From NCBI GenBank assembly GCA_000149225.2, contig CM000692.1, positions 1 to 64,000 on the forward strand: a stretch of DNA of 64,000 nucleotides. Reading direction: 5' to 3'. This DNA comes from Lachancea kluyveri NRRL Y-12651 (Eukaryota; Ascomycota; Saccharomycetes; Saccharomycetales; Saccharomycetaceae). Positions within the stretch are counted from its first letter, which is position 1. Every line of letters begins with the position of its first letter. Shown here one piece after another: positions 52,091 through 60,940 of the stretch. The notes under the pieces are model-generated. The model had not been told where the DNA came from, did no database searches, and saw nothing but the letters and a program-made list of their open reading frames with translations. The position numbers and the translations under genes are program-made.

Positions 52091-54337
52091 ATGACAGATA
52101 AGTATGGGCTGAGAGATTCAGATCATATTAACTTTCCAGAAATTTTACTTCATTTTTGGTTTCCAAAAATTAAATTAATCACCGAACAAGACATGGGCGG
52201 CTATTTGAATACATCAGGTATACACAACACTTTAAAAGAAACTTTGCGTTTGGAAAAGTCAGCAAAATTTTTCTTGAAATGCTGTACTATTACAAGTGGA
52301 ATAGTTAAAGTCAAATCAGCTTTTGAAGCCCCAAAAGATGTTGATACCACCTTAGAGAATTTCTATATAAATGCCGATGATTTTTGCAATAGTCCGCATG
52401 TATCACTAAAAAATATCAGAGGAGGTCGTACTAAAGACTGCCATGCAATCGAGCCAATAGAATGGAAAAGAATTTCCATGCCGTTTAGCATGGATATTCC
52501 AAATGCTTTGCTCGAGAGAGAAAAGATCACTATCGATAACACAGTTAAGACGTACATCAGAGATTTGAGGAGATGCTCCTTCAGTTTAGGCGTTGAACAG
52601 ATCAGAAAAGAATATGGCAAGTACAGTCGATTATCCTTGGAGAATTTTCTTATAAAATCTGATTTTATTGAGGCTCCAATGGCGGAACACGTCTTTTCAA
52701 ACAAAATTCCACGGATGGCAAATAGTTGGGATAATCTGCTGCTACACATTTTAGAGGAGGCACCTCTCGAAAACACGACCTTTCCAAATGAAGAATGTTT
52801 TAAAATTTGTTTTAAAAAGCTACCTAAGGACAAACTGCCCAATTTTCTCATCGACTATATTTCAAAATCTGAACTTGATGATCAAATCACGCAAACCATT
52901 TCAAATCCAAACCGGAAGGGATTCAAATGTAAACAATGGAAACCTGCAGAGCTTAGTTTTCCATCATATCTCGCAACTAAAAAGTTGAAAGAGAAGATGT
53001 TAGAGGAAAATTTTAGTGAAATAGCCATCTACAAACTCAAGCTACCGTTTAATAAGAAAGCAGGCGATTTTAACGGTATACGTGAGCCACTCGTTCCTTT
53101 TGATATGTGCACTTTCAAGAACAGTAGATGGAAATTATCAAAACACCAAATTTATAAGATGGAATGGTCTCCATTCCAAAGTTTAGAAATCTCCAGTTTT
53201 TATGAATTACTTTACCAAGAAGAAATTCAAGCTCATGATAACTTTGCGGTTCCCGAAAACGTTTTTAAACTCCATAAAATACCATTTTTAGGTATCGATG
53301 TTATTGACAGCAGTAAGAAAGTACTAAAACCCCTACCGCTTCCATTGGAAAACCCCGAATACCACGAATCCGAGGAGATCCAGGAGTCAACGAACGCCAG
53401 TGCATCACCGAAAGAGCCGGAAGGTGGGGTTTCGAAATCAACGGATTTCGATAATGCTTCTACACAAGCATTGCAAAAAAAGAGGTCACTTATCGACGGT
53501 AGTTTAAGAAGTATCGTAAAGCAAAGAAAAAAGAACAGGATGAACACTTCCGAGATTCAAGATATTTCAAAAACACCATTGATGTTTTTACTAGAGAGTA
53601 CTCTCCATAGAGTGAGAGGAAATGACACCATTGAGCAGCACTATGAAGAGCCTCATAGCAATCGGACATTTAAACCCAGGATTTTCCCTCATGATCCCAG
53701 AGCCAAAGTTCAAGGTAAAGGTATTATAATAAACTCATCCAATATTCAACATAACCACAGGATCCTACAGTTAATAATCAGAAAAACAGATTTATTTGTT
53801 CTTGAACAGGAATTGCCTTGGAGTTGCGACTTTATCATCAACTCACACACATGTTTTATCTTTTTAAAAATTAATAAGTTTCTTCAGATAGACTCTGACG
53901 GGAAACTTTTCTACGAGCCGGTGCTTTCCAACTTACTCCGTGACTTTAAACATGTTGTGACATTGGTGACTTATCCGGAGGTATTACCGTCAGTGGACAA
54001 AAACATCTTCTGGAAAGTCCAATTGTTATTACAAAACCCTAGAATTACTTGTCACATTGTAGCTGACACTGCTGAGGATATTACAAGATGGATCATCGAT
54101 GTCGCTGATAAGTATGCCGACAATTGGTCTGACACTGATTTTGATACAAACAGTGACGATGAAGCGATACTACTGAATATCGGAATTAACATTTTTTGTG
54201 CAAAGCGCATTATTTCAAATACTTCAATTTATGACTTTTTCCTAATATCTGCAAAGGAGCGTAGGCTAAAGTTTTCTAATATTTTAACTGACACTCAATT
54301 GGCGAGAATTGACCAATTAGTATCATTGTCATGGTAA
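52091..54337 (+). CDS. ZIP2: Meiotic crossover protein Zip2
   Basis: Member of the ZMM group; with Spo16 it forms an XPF-ERCC1-like complex that binds branched DNA and promotes class I crossovers. 748 residues against 704 in S. cerevisiae. Sequence similarity is low, as usual for Zip2, so the call rests on position between RMR1 and PDE1 plus general architecture. A long helical N-terminal part is followed by a low-complexity linker (about 420-500). The C-terminal XPF-like region starts near residue 550 (IINSSNIQHNHRILQLIIRKTDLFVLEQELPW read in parts) and ends with a helix-hairpin-helix-like tail (SNILTDTQLARIDQLVSLSW). The start ATG at 52091 has no upstream in-frame ATG competing. Confidence 0.82.
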   Translation: MTDKYGLRDSDHINFPEILLHFWFPKIKLITEQDMGGYLNTSGIHNTLKETLRLEKSAKFFLKCCTITSGIVKVKSAFEAPKDVDTTLENFYINADDFCNSPHVSLKNIRGGRTKDCHAIEPIEWKRISMPFSMDIPNALLEREKITIDNTVKTYIRDLRRCSFSLGVEQIRKEYGKYSRLSLENFLIKSDFIEAPMAEHVFSNKIPRMANSWDNLLLHILEEAPLENTTFPNEECFKICFKKLPKDKLPNFLIDYISKSELDDQITQTISNPNRKGFKCKQWKPAELSFPSYLATKKLKEKMLEENFSEIAIYKLKLPFNKKAGDFNGIREPLVPFDMCTFKNSRWKLSKHQIYKMEWSPFQSLEISSFYELLYQEEIQAHDNFAVPENVFKLHKIPFLGIDVIDSSKKVLKPLPLPLENPEYHESEEIQESTNASASPKEPEGGVSKSTDFDNASTQALQKKRSLIDGSLRSIVKQRKKNRMNTSEIQDISKTPLMFLLESTLHRVRGNDTIEQHYEEPHSNRTFKPRIFPHDPRAKVQGKGIIINSSNIQHNHRILQLIIRKTDLFVLEQELPWSCDFIINSHTCFIFLKINKFLQIDSDGKLFYEPVLSNLLRDFKHVVTLVTYPEVLPSVDKNIFWKVQLLLQNPRITCHIVADTAEDITRWIIDVADKYADNWSDTDFDTNSDDEAILLNIGINIFCAKRIISNTSIYDFFLISAKERRLKFSNILTDTQLARIDQLVSLSW

Positions 54338-54484
54338 ACACGTAAATAGTTAAATACGAAAACTGTATTTTGAACAAATCAACGAAAAGGGAGAAAAACA
54401 GCGAAACGAACAAAAAAAAAAAACAACACGCACCTCAATACGTCGATATTCTAATTGATTACACACAAGAAAAGCTAATTCAGA

Positions 54485-56122
54485 ATGGTCGTTTTAGCTG
54501 TATCAATAACCACCCGTAGTGGCAAACCGTTGTTATCTAGACAGTTCAGGGATATCAGTAAGGACCGGGTTACTGAATTACTGTCTAATTTTCAAGGTTT
54601 AGTGGCAAATTCTTCCTCTCAACACACTTTCGTTGAGGATGAACATGTTAGGTACGTTTACAAGCCATTCGACGACTACTACATTATCTTGATCACCAAT
54701 CGCCAATCCAATATTATCCAGGACTTAGACACTTTGAATTTGTTCTCTCAAACTGTGAACTCTTCGTTGAGAAGCTTTGATGAGAACGAAATCTTTGAAA
54801 ATGCTTTCGAAATTTTGGGATCCTTTGACGAAATAATCGCAATGGGCTACAAAGAGAACTTATCTTTGACTCAAATCAACAATTTCCTGTCTATGGAATC
54901 TCATGAAGAAAAAATCCAAGAAATTATTGAACGTAACAAAGAATTCGAAGCTGCTGAAGAGAGAAAGCGTCGTGCTAAAGAGATTACTAGGAGAGAACAA
55001 GAAAGAAGAATGGGTCTTCCACCGAGTAACATGGATATGTATGGTCAACACAAATTTGGTGCTTCCAACGATCCAAACGTGTCTAATGCTTACAATAGTT
55101 ATTACAGCCATGCGTCTCCGGCTGCCCAGCAATCCTATCTACATTCTCAACAACAATCGCAAAATGTTGAAGGACATGTCACTTCTCCAAGCCCAATAGC
55201 TTCTTCCCCAGCTGTTGGTGGCAGAGGCATGAAACTGGGTGGTAAGAAGGGGTTGGCTTCTTCTGCATCACAGTTTCAAGCACCAAGGACTTCAGCTTCG
55301 AGACGTGCTGTGTCCTATCAGGAACAAGATCAAGAAGAAAAGCCAATTAACAATGGTATTTTGATCAGTATCAAGGAGACTATTAATGCGGAATTGACTC
55401 GTGACGGTACCATTTCCACATCTGAACTGAAGGGTGTTTTAGAACTGCGCGTGAATAACCCAGATTTGGCCCACGCAAAGATTGCACTGGACTCAAAAGT
55501 TGATGCTAAAGATAGATCATACCAATACAAGACGCATCCAAACATTGACAAAAATTTGTTCACATCATCTAAAGTCATTGGTCTTAGAGATAGCACTAAA
55601 GCATTCCCATCAAACGATCAAAGCTTGGGTGTTTTGAGATGGCGTAAAGTGGGAACTGCAGACGACAATAGCTTGATTCCTTTGGAAGTTTCTACCTGGG
55701 TTTCTCCTTCATCTTCAAACGAGGGCATGTTTGATGTAACTGTAGAGTTTGAAGTCAACCCTGACTATGAACAAGAGCTGAAGGATCTACGTTTCGCTGT
55801 TCCTGTTTTCACCGAAAACGTTTACATCAATGATGAAAATAATGAGAGTGGTGCTTCTATCAAAGAGATTGATGAGGAACAAGGTGTAATTATCGGGGTA
55901 GATTCAATCGCTCCGGGAAACTCCGGAGTATTTGGGTTTGTAGTCGAAGCAGGTTTCGAAGATGCCTTATTCCCGATGACCGTCGCCTTCAAGAACACAA
56001 ATGTTTCCTCTACCTTCTCAGGTATTAGCGTTGCTAGTGTAACTAGCGCCACTGAAGAAGGTCAAGAACTGCCATTTGAGGCTATATCTATCTTAAAAAC
56101 CGACCAGTACGTGGTAATTTAA
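54485..56122 (+). CDS. RET2: Coatomer delta subunit (delta-COP)
   Basis: Subunit of the COPI coat for retrograde Golgi-to-ER transport. 545 residues against 546 in S. cerevisiae. The N-terminal longin-type domain (MVVLAVSITTRSGKPLLSRQF; DDYYIILITNRQSNI) is followed by a charged helix (about 140-180) and a Ser/Gln-rich linker (about 185-280). The C-terminal mu-homology domain (ISIKETINAELTRDG; LRWRKVGTADDNSLIPL; NTNVSSTFSGISV) ends in FEAISILKTDQYVVI. The frame is complete and the start is fixed by the conserved N-terminus. In S. cerevisiae it belongs to the HXK1-side block. Confidence 0.97.
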   Translation: MVVLAVSITTRSGKPLLSRQFRDISKDRVTELLSNFQGLVANSSSQHTFVEDEHVRYVYKPFDDYYIILITNRQSNIIQDLDTLNLFSQTVNSSLRSFDENEIFENAFEILGSFDEIIAMGYKENLSLTQINNFLSMESHEEKIQEIIERNKEFEAAEERKRRAKEITRREQERRMGLPPSNMDMYGQHKFGASNDPNVSNAYNSYYSHASPAAQQSYLHSQQQSQNVEGHVTSPSPIASSPAVGGRGMKLGGKKGLASSASQFQAPRTSASRRAVSYQEQDQEEKPINNGILISIKETINAELTRDGTISTSELKGVLELRVNNPDLAHAKIALDSKVDAKDRSYQYKTHPNIDKNLFTSSKVIGLRDSTKAFPSNDQSLGVLRWRKVGTADDNSLIPLEVSTWVSPSSSNEGMFDVTVEFEVNPDYEQELKDLRFAVPVFTENVYINDENNESGASIKEIDEEQGVIIGVDSIAPGNSGVFGFVVEAGFEDALFPMTVAFKNTNVSSTFSGISVASVTSATEEGQELPFEAISILKTDQYVVI

Positions 56123-56255
56123 ACTTTCTGGTATCTTTTGCGTGCTGAATCCTATCTCACTCTAAACAGTGTATCGTGTAGAATGACTTATACATTACCC
56201 GGAATTAGATATTTTAAAATTTCATTAGTCTGCCCCTTCATTACTATAAGTTCAA

Positions 56256-56264
56256 TTTGCCACC
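56256..56264 (-). promoter_or_regulatory. PACE box (Rpn4 site) of PRE4
   Basis: TTTGCCACC on + is GGTGGCAAA on -, an exact Rpn4 site, 70 bp upstream of the PRE4 ATG. Confidence 0.88.
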
Positions 56265-56333
56265 CTAACCGAGGTGGTCTAGGAAAACAATTAAACATTG
56301 TAACGTAGCAAGATCACTAAAAAACTATCAAAG

Positions 56334-57131
56334 ATGAATCACGATCCATTCAAATGGGGAAGACCTTCAGATGAACACTATGGTCAATACAATAGTACGA
56401 TTGCACAAGCTTCTCCATATCCTAAAATGAATACTCAGCAACCAATTGTCACTGGTACTTCTGTGATTTCTATGAAATACAATAATGGTGTGATCATTGC
56501 TGCTGATAACTTGGGTGCGTACGGTTCCTTGTTGCGCTTTACCGACATGGAACGTTTAATTCCAGTGGGTCAAAATACTGTGGTTGGCATTTCCGGTGAT
56601 ATATCAGACATGCAACATATCGAACATTTACTAGAAGAACTACAGACTGAAAATAATTATGACAACACCTATGCAGATGAAGAGGAATCTTTGCAACCAA
56701 GCTATGTTTTTGAATATTTAGCCAATGTGATGTACAACCGTAGATCTAAGATGAACCCACTTTGGAACGCTATTATCGTTGCTGGCGTTGAAAACAAAAA
56801 GCCATTTCTAAGATATGTGAACTTGTTAGGTGTGACATATTCTTCACCAACATTAGCTACAGGCTTTGGGGCTCATATGGCCTTGCCATTGTTAAGAAAA
56901 ATCGTTGACAAGGACTCTGATATCGAAAAAATCAATCTCGATACCGCAAAACAAGGAATTTTAGATTCTATGAAGGTGCTGTACTATAGAGATGCACGCT
57001 CTTCTAGAAAATACTCTCTAGCAATTATCGACAATGATAAGGGCTTAATTTTTGAAAAGGACTTGCAAGTCGAGAATATGGTATGGGACTTCGCCAAGGA
57101 CATCAGAGGGTATGGTACTCAGAAGGTTTGA
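56334..57131 (+). CDS. PRE4: 20S proteasome beta-7 subunit
   Basis: Core-particle beta subunit of the caspase-like site region; it is processed but itself not catalytic. 265 residues against 266 in S. cerevisiae. A propeptide (MNHDPFKWGRPSDEHYG...) precedes QQPIVTGTSVISMKYNNGV, where processing is expected. GISGDISDMQHIEHLL, SKMNPLWNAIIVAGV and LGVTYSSPTLATGFGAHMA follow, and a C-terminal extension (ENMVWDFAKDIRGYGTQKV) reaches across the opposite beta ring. Intact. Rpn4 regulation is indicated by the upstream PACE box. Confidence 0.97.
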   Translation: MNHDPFKWGRPSDEHYGQYNSTIAQASPYPKMNTQQPIVTGTSVISMKYNNGVIIAADNLGAYGSLLRFTDMERLIPVGQNTVVGISGDISDMQHIEHLLEELQTENNYDNTYADEEESLQPSYVFEYLANVMYNRRSKMNPLWNAIIVAGVENKKPFLRYVNLLGVTYSSPTLATGFGAHMALPLLRKIVDKDSDIEKINLDTAKQGILDSMKVLYYRDARSSRKYSLAIIDNDKGLIFEKDLQVENMVWDFAKDIRGYGTQKV

Positions 57132-57891
57132 AAGCAGCTGTATAGTAGGATACACATATATACATACAATCAGTAAGTATTTTTGCCATCAATTTTCTTC
57201 CCAGCTTTCTGTCCATGCAAGCGATACTAAAAAACTGAAATCGAAAATATAGTAATTAGTGCAAAATTGAAACCAAAAAGAGTTCCAGAGAACAACACTA
57301 GCAGTCGTTTAAAAGCGGGAGTCACCGTAGCTTTTATAAACTTTTTTCAACATAACTTAGCTTTTACCGCATACCTACGTGCGAGGTTTCTCTCTTTTAT
57401 ATATGCATTAAAACGTCAGAGTTTCATACGGCCGTCGATTTGCTCACCTTATCTTTCTCATCCGCAGAGGGAGCGGAGGTAGTGAACGTCTAAAGTCTAC
57501 TGTATATAGGCCGCCCCGAGCATGTTTCTACGTGATTGCAGAAGCCACAAACCTCTGTTATCTACATCATCGACACAGGCACTCTGAGATTCTGTCACGA
57601 AGCTTCAAGTACATTGAGGTTTACCTACTTCTGGTATAACCCCCTCGATTTATTTAGTGCAACAGTCTGGGTCAGCATTAAAGATACGATATTTCATACA
57701 ACAATGTGTATGCTATAAAAATATTAAGCTTTAAATACCCCGGATCCAAGAAATTATCAAACTAAGGTACTTACACATTGTATACGTTATTACGGCAATT
57801 ATTAATTTTCCGGTCAATCTCAATTTCTTGTTTACCGGTGATAATTAGGAACTGTTTCCTGGAGAATAAAAAGGGCAAATTGAAGAACAAA
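57132..57891. other. Intergenic 0.76 kb, promoter of PDE1
   Basis: 3' flank of PRE4 and 5' flank of PDE1. The last 38 codons before the PDE1 ATG are open in frame from a TTG but without an ATG. No other feature recognised. Confidence 0.4.
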
Positions 57892-58986
57892 ATGCCAGCT
57901 TTTCAAATTACAGTATTAGGTTCTTCTGGTGGTCCGCTTGAAGATGGTACACAATCCTTTATGCTAAAACCCGCAGGTACTCTCACAGACGATTCTAATT
58001 TTATTTGCTTAGATGCCGGGACTGGCCTCTCTCAATTAGCAAAAATGATAAGGGACAAGAGAGGCTCAGATCCAATTGGAAGCACGTTAAAAGAAAGTGT
58101 AATAAGCTTCTATGAAAGAGATAGTGAGCCACTTAGCCTGTTTGTCGACAAGCGCTTGCCGATGATTAAAGGGTTACCCTTGTTACAGGAGGATACTGCG
58201 GATAAACAAACTAGAAATTCCATGGAGTCAGCGGTGTCTGTATTTCAAAGAATAAGAGAATATTATATCACACATCCACATCTCGATCATTTATTAGCAC
58301 TGATTGTGAACACACCTCTCATTTTCGAACACTGTGAACAGCATAAAACTATGTTAGGTTTACCATTTACCACGCGATCCATCAGAACCCACATATTTAA
58401 CGACTTTATATGGCCAAACTTGATAGATTCACATGGGTTGCTACGAGTTGGAGAATTAAACCACTTAGTAGGACATCAGAGCGAGAGTATTCCTGACTGG
58501 CAGATCACACCCTTCCAGGTGAACCACGGGATCGGCGTGTCAAAACAAAAAGAGAATATGAGTACAGCTTATTTAATTCACGATACAAAAAATGGCAAAA
58601 ACCTTTTAATTTGCGGTGATCTGGAATCAGATCAGGTATCTGGTTCAAATTCCTTGAGCGTTTTGTGGCAGCATCTATCACAAAACGTCCCATTAAATAA
58701 TCTTAAAGGTATCATTATTGAATGCTCTAACACAGATAGCTTAAATTCGGAGCTATACGGCCATATGTCACCAAAATGGTTGGTTCACGAGCTAAAACAA
58801 CTAAAAAAATGGTACGGAAGGCCACTAGACGGTTTGCACCTGGTGATAGCTCACGTTAAAATGTCGGTTGCCTCCCAGGACCCAAGGCTAGTAGTCTTGA
58901 GGCAAATAAGGAAAAGATTAACAGAAGAACAAATAGGAGACATAAGCGTTTCAATTGCTATACAAGGTTATACGTTGGTGCTGTAA
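57892..58986 (+). CDS. PDE1: Low-affinity cAMP phosphodiesterase
   Basis: Class II cyclic-nucleotide phosphodiesterase of the metallo-beta-lactamase fold; it hydrolyses cAMP and resets PKA signalling after glucose. 364 residues with the start at 57892 (MPAFQITVLGSSGGPLEDG), close to 369 in S. cerevisiae. Visible motifs: GSSGGP near the start, ICLDAGTG, the zinc-binding THPHLDH, FQVNHG, LLICGDLESD, IIIECSN, and LVIAHVK near the end. The frame is open for 38 codons upstream, but no ATG precedes the chosen start. Sharing the window with hexokinase is ancestral synteny, not an operon. Confidence 0.95.
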   Translation: MPAFQITVLGSSGGPLEDGTQSFMLKPAGTLTDDSNFICLDAGTGLSQLAKMIRDKRGSDPIGSTLKESVISFYERDSEPLSLFVDKRLPMIKGLPLLQEDTADKQTRNSMESAVSVFQRIREYYITHPHLDHLLALIVNTPLIFEHCEQHKTMLGLPFTTRSIRTHIFNDFIWPNLIDSHGLLRVGELNHLVGHQSESIPDWQITPFQVNHGIGVSKQKENMSTAYLIHDTKNGKNLLICGDLESDQVSGSNSLSVLWQHLSQNVPLNNLKGIIIECSNTDSLNSELYGHMSPKWLVHELKQLKKWYGRPLDGLHLVIAHVKMSVASQDPRLVVLRQIRKRLTEEQIGDISVSIAIQGYTLVL

Positions 58987-59106
58987 AGTAGAAAAAGGCT
59001 GGTTTCTTTTCTAAAAAATTGGTTCTCACCCTTCCTCTTTCCCCTCTATTATAAGCTGTAAATAACACTTGCATGGTGTTGAAAATATAAAGCAGTGTAA
59101 TTTACG

Positions 59107-59490
59107 TTATAGTGCACCACCAGCATTAATGGTATCTATTTCGTTGTCTTGAAGCGGTTTAAACTTGAACCGTTGAGGTAGATCAAAGATGGAGGCCACT
59201 TCGTTCGCTTCCAATGACCTTTGAACGTACTGGTACTTCTTAGATGACGGATTCTTTGATCCAGAAGAGGAAGCCTTCTTTGGGTCTTTGTATGGAGTAA
59301 TTTGAAACGGTTTCAATTTGCTCAAGAAATCGGCAGCATTGACACAGTCTTTGGAACCAGGAAGCAGGCCGTTGACTGTGCAAGGATGTGCGTGGATTTC
59401 ACCGGTGCCTTTGGGAATAGGATGTCTAGTACCAACAAACTTAATCATTGGCGAGTATGTCTTAGCGAGTCTTACTGTGGAGGAACGCAT
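59107..59490 (-). CDS. YMR31: Mitochondrial Kgd4/Ymr31 (2-oxoglutarate dehydrogenase adaptor)
   Basis: Small subunit that links E3 to the E1-E2 core of the 2-oxoglutarate dehydrogenase complex and counted among mitochondrial ribosome-associated proteins. Starting from the ATG at 59490 gives 127 residues against 123 in S. cerevisiae: MRSSTVRLAKTYSPMIKFVG aligns with the S. cerevisiae N-terminus. GTRHPIPKG, HPCTVNGLLPGSKDC, and the conserved end LEANEVASIFDLPQRF...DTINAGGAL follow. The reading frame is open 45 codons further upstream, without an ATG, and that extension looks like a mitochondrial presequence. The short form is the safer call. Confidence 0.93.
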   Translation of the reverse strand: MRSSTVRLAKTYSPMIKFVGTRHPIPKGTGEIHAHPCTVNGLLPGSKDCVNAADFLSKLKPFQITPYKDPKKASSSGSKNPSSKKYQYVQRSLEANEVASIFDLPQRFKFKPLQDNEIDTINAGGAL

Positions 59491-59898
59491 TTCTGTTGTA
59501 GGATCTAGCTTTTTTATAGGTGTAGTTGCCTTAGTGGTGGTAAAAGAGATTCTTTTAGGGGAGGAAGTGGCAGGTTTCGAAAGATAGTTGGCGACTGACT
59601 GTCTGATGCGTGCTAGGATACTCAACTTGGATTTTGAGAAGGAGGATTAGCGGATTACAGTGCGTCGAAGACTTAGCAGGAAATCCAATACTTGAGAAGG
59701 TCTGCATTTCGAGGTTTCCAAGGAGTCGGTCTGGGTTCTCACTCATTGCCCGGTCGGTTCCGAAACTGAATGATTACCTCCGTATCGTTATATACGCATA
59801 TATCATCATAGACGATCACAAGGTCAGTAAAAACATGTACATGATATACCGTGAATGGATGAGTACAAGCTTTGGGAATCTAACCTTATGTGAGCCGC
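59491..59898. other. Divergent region YMR31-BRR6 with ATG-less extension
   Basis: Shared 5' region. The YMR31 frame stays open from a TAA near 59649 to the ATG at 59490; a TTG at 59625-59623 has A at -3. An ATG at 59746 on the same strand opens a different, overlapping 63-codon frame. No firm promoter element recognised. Confidence 0.45.
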
Positions 59899-60450
59899 AT
59901 GTCTGTCCAGAAAGCTTTGGAAGAGAATGGTTCAAAGCAAGAAAAGGTTAACAAATCTAATTTTCTTGATCCTGATGCCCCCAGAATACTATCTCAGTAC
60001 CTTCAACTAATTTTCAATGCCGCATTAGCATCATTAGCATTTTATTTGCTGGTTAGATTTGTACAGTTGATACACACCGATGTTCAGTTAAAGCTCAAAC
60101 AAAAATCTATGGATTTGGTCCAGGCTGCTCTACAGTGTGCACGTGAGTATGAAAGGAATGGCTGCGAACCAAGCAAAAGAGTACCAGCTTTAGAAGCTCA
60201 ATGTAATCACTGGTACCGATGCATGAACAACCAAGACACAGATACACGCGTCCATCAACGAGCACAACTATGGGCCCAGACGCTCGCGGAGATCATTAAT
60301 GCTTTTGCAAAACCTATAAGCATTAAAGCACTATGTTTCGTTCTGCTTATTGTCTGTGGTACTATATTGGTCACAAACGTCGCATTCGGAACCTACAGAA
60401 TATATTACCATGGTCTTCCATCTTCTGCTGATATTAAAAAGTACTCATAG
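59899..60450 (+). CDS. BRR6: Nuclear envelope protein Brr6
   Basis: Integral protein of the nuclear envelope/ER needed for nuclear pore biogenesis and lipid homeostasis, working with Brl1 and Apq12. 183 residues with the ATG at 59899, against 197 in S. cerevisiae. Two membrane segments are visible (about 33-55 and 145-165). Between them lies the lumenal domain with the four conserved cysteines of the Brl1/Brr6 family (CAREYERNGCEPSKRVPALEAQCNHWYRC read in parts). NAFAKPISIKAL precedes the second segment. The first in-frame ATG is used; a GTG three codons earlier is ignored. A short 5' exon cannot be ruled out. Confidence 0.92.
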   Translation: MSVQKALEENGSKQEKVNKSNFLDPDAPRILSQYLQLIFNAALASLAFYLLVRFVQLIHTDVQLKLKQKSMDLVQAALQCAREYERNGCEPSKRVPALEAQCNHWYRCMNNQDTDTRVHQRAQLWAQTLAEIINAFAKPISIKALCFVLLIVCGTILVTNVAFGTYRIYYHGLPSSADIKKYS

Positions 60451-60940
60451 GTTTAAACGGTACTCTATAATCTACATTTTTCTCTCACTTTTACCCATTG
60501 CGGTGACGTGTAGTGGCAATTAGATATGCACAATAAGAAGTCTTGGCAAATTTGGAATTAGCAGCTATTACGATAACGTATATAATAAGGCTTACGGATG
60601 TATACCATATCTGTCTGGTAGTCGATCTGAACGCCAGAGCCGTACTTTATTTTAGGTGAGTTTGGTGCATTTTGAAGATTTAGGTTATGGTACCTCGGCA
60701 GGCATGTGACGTATATTGGCTCTGTGGTTTGGCTGTCCCGGTAAATGTAAGGCCGACCGCTTTTTTACCAGGCTTCATCAGCAAGGTTCTGAAACCGAGA
60801 AGACTGCAAGATACGTTGGCTGCATTTTCCGCGTTTGAACAAATTTGCTGATAAGAACTCTGAATTCTTTACAAGATCGCTACCACCTTTCGCCAACTCT
60901 TGGACAGAAGAGCACACTAGTTCAGACTTACTAGCTGCTA
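60451..60940. other. Intergenic 0.5 kb, promoter of the aldo-keto reductase
   Basis: No gene. TATA-like tatataataagg near 60578-60590. Nothing else recognised. Confidence 0.4.

Noticed and set aside
57778-57891. 38-codon N-terminal extension of PDE1
   Set aside because: It is open but starts at TTG, lacks an ATG, and the conserved family start is at 57892.
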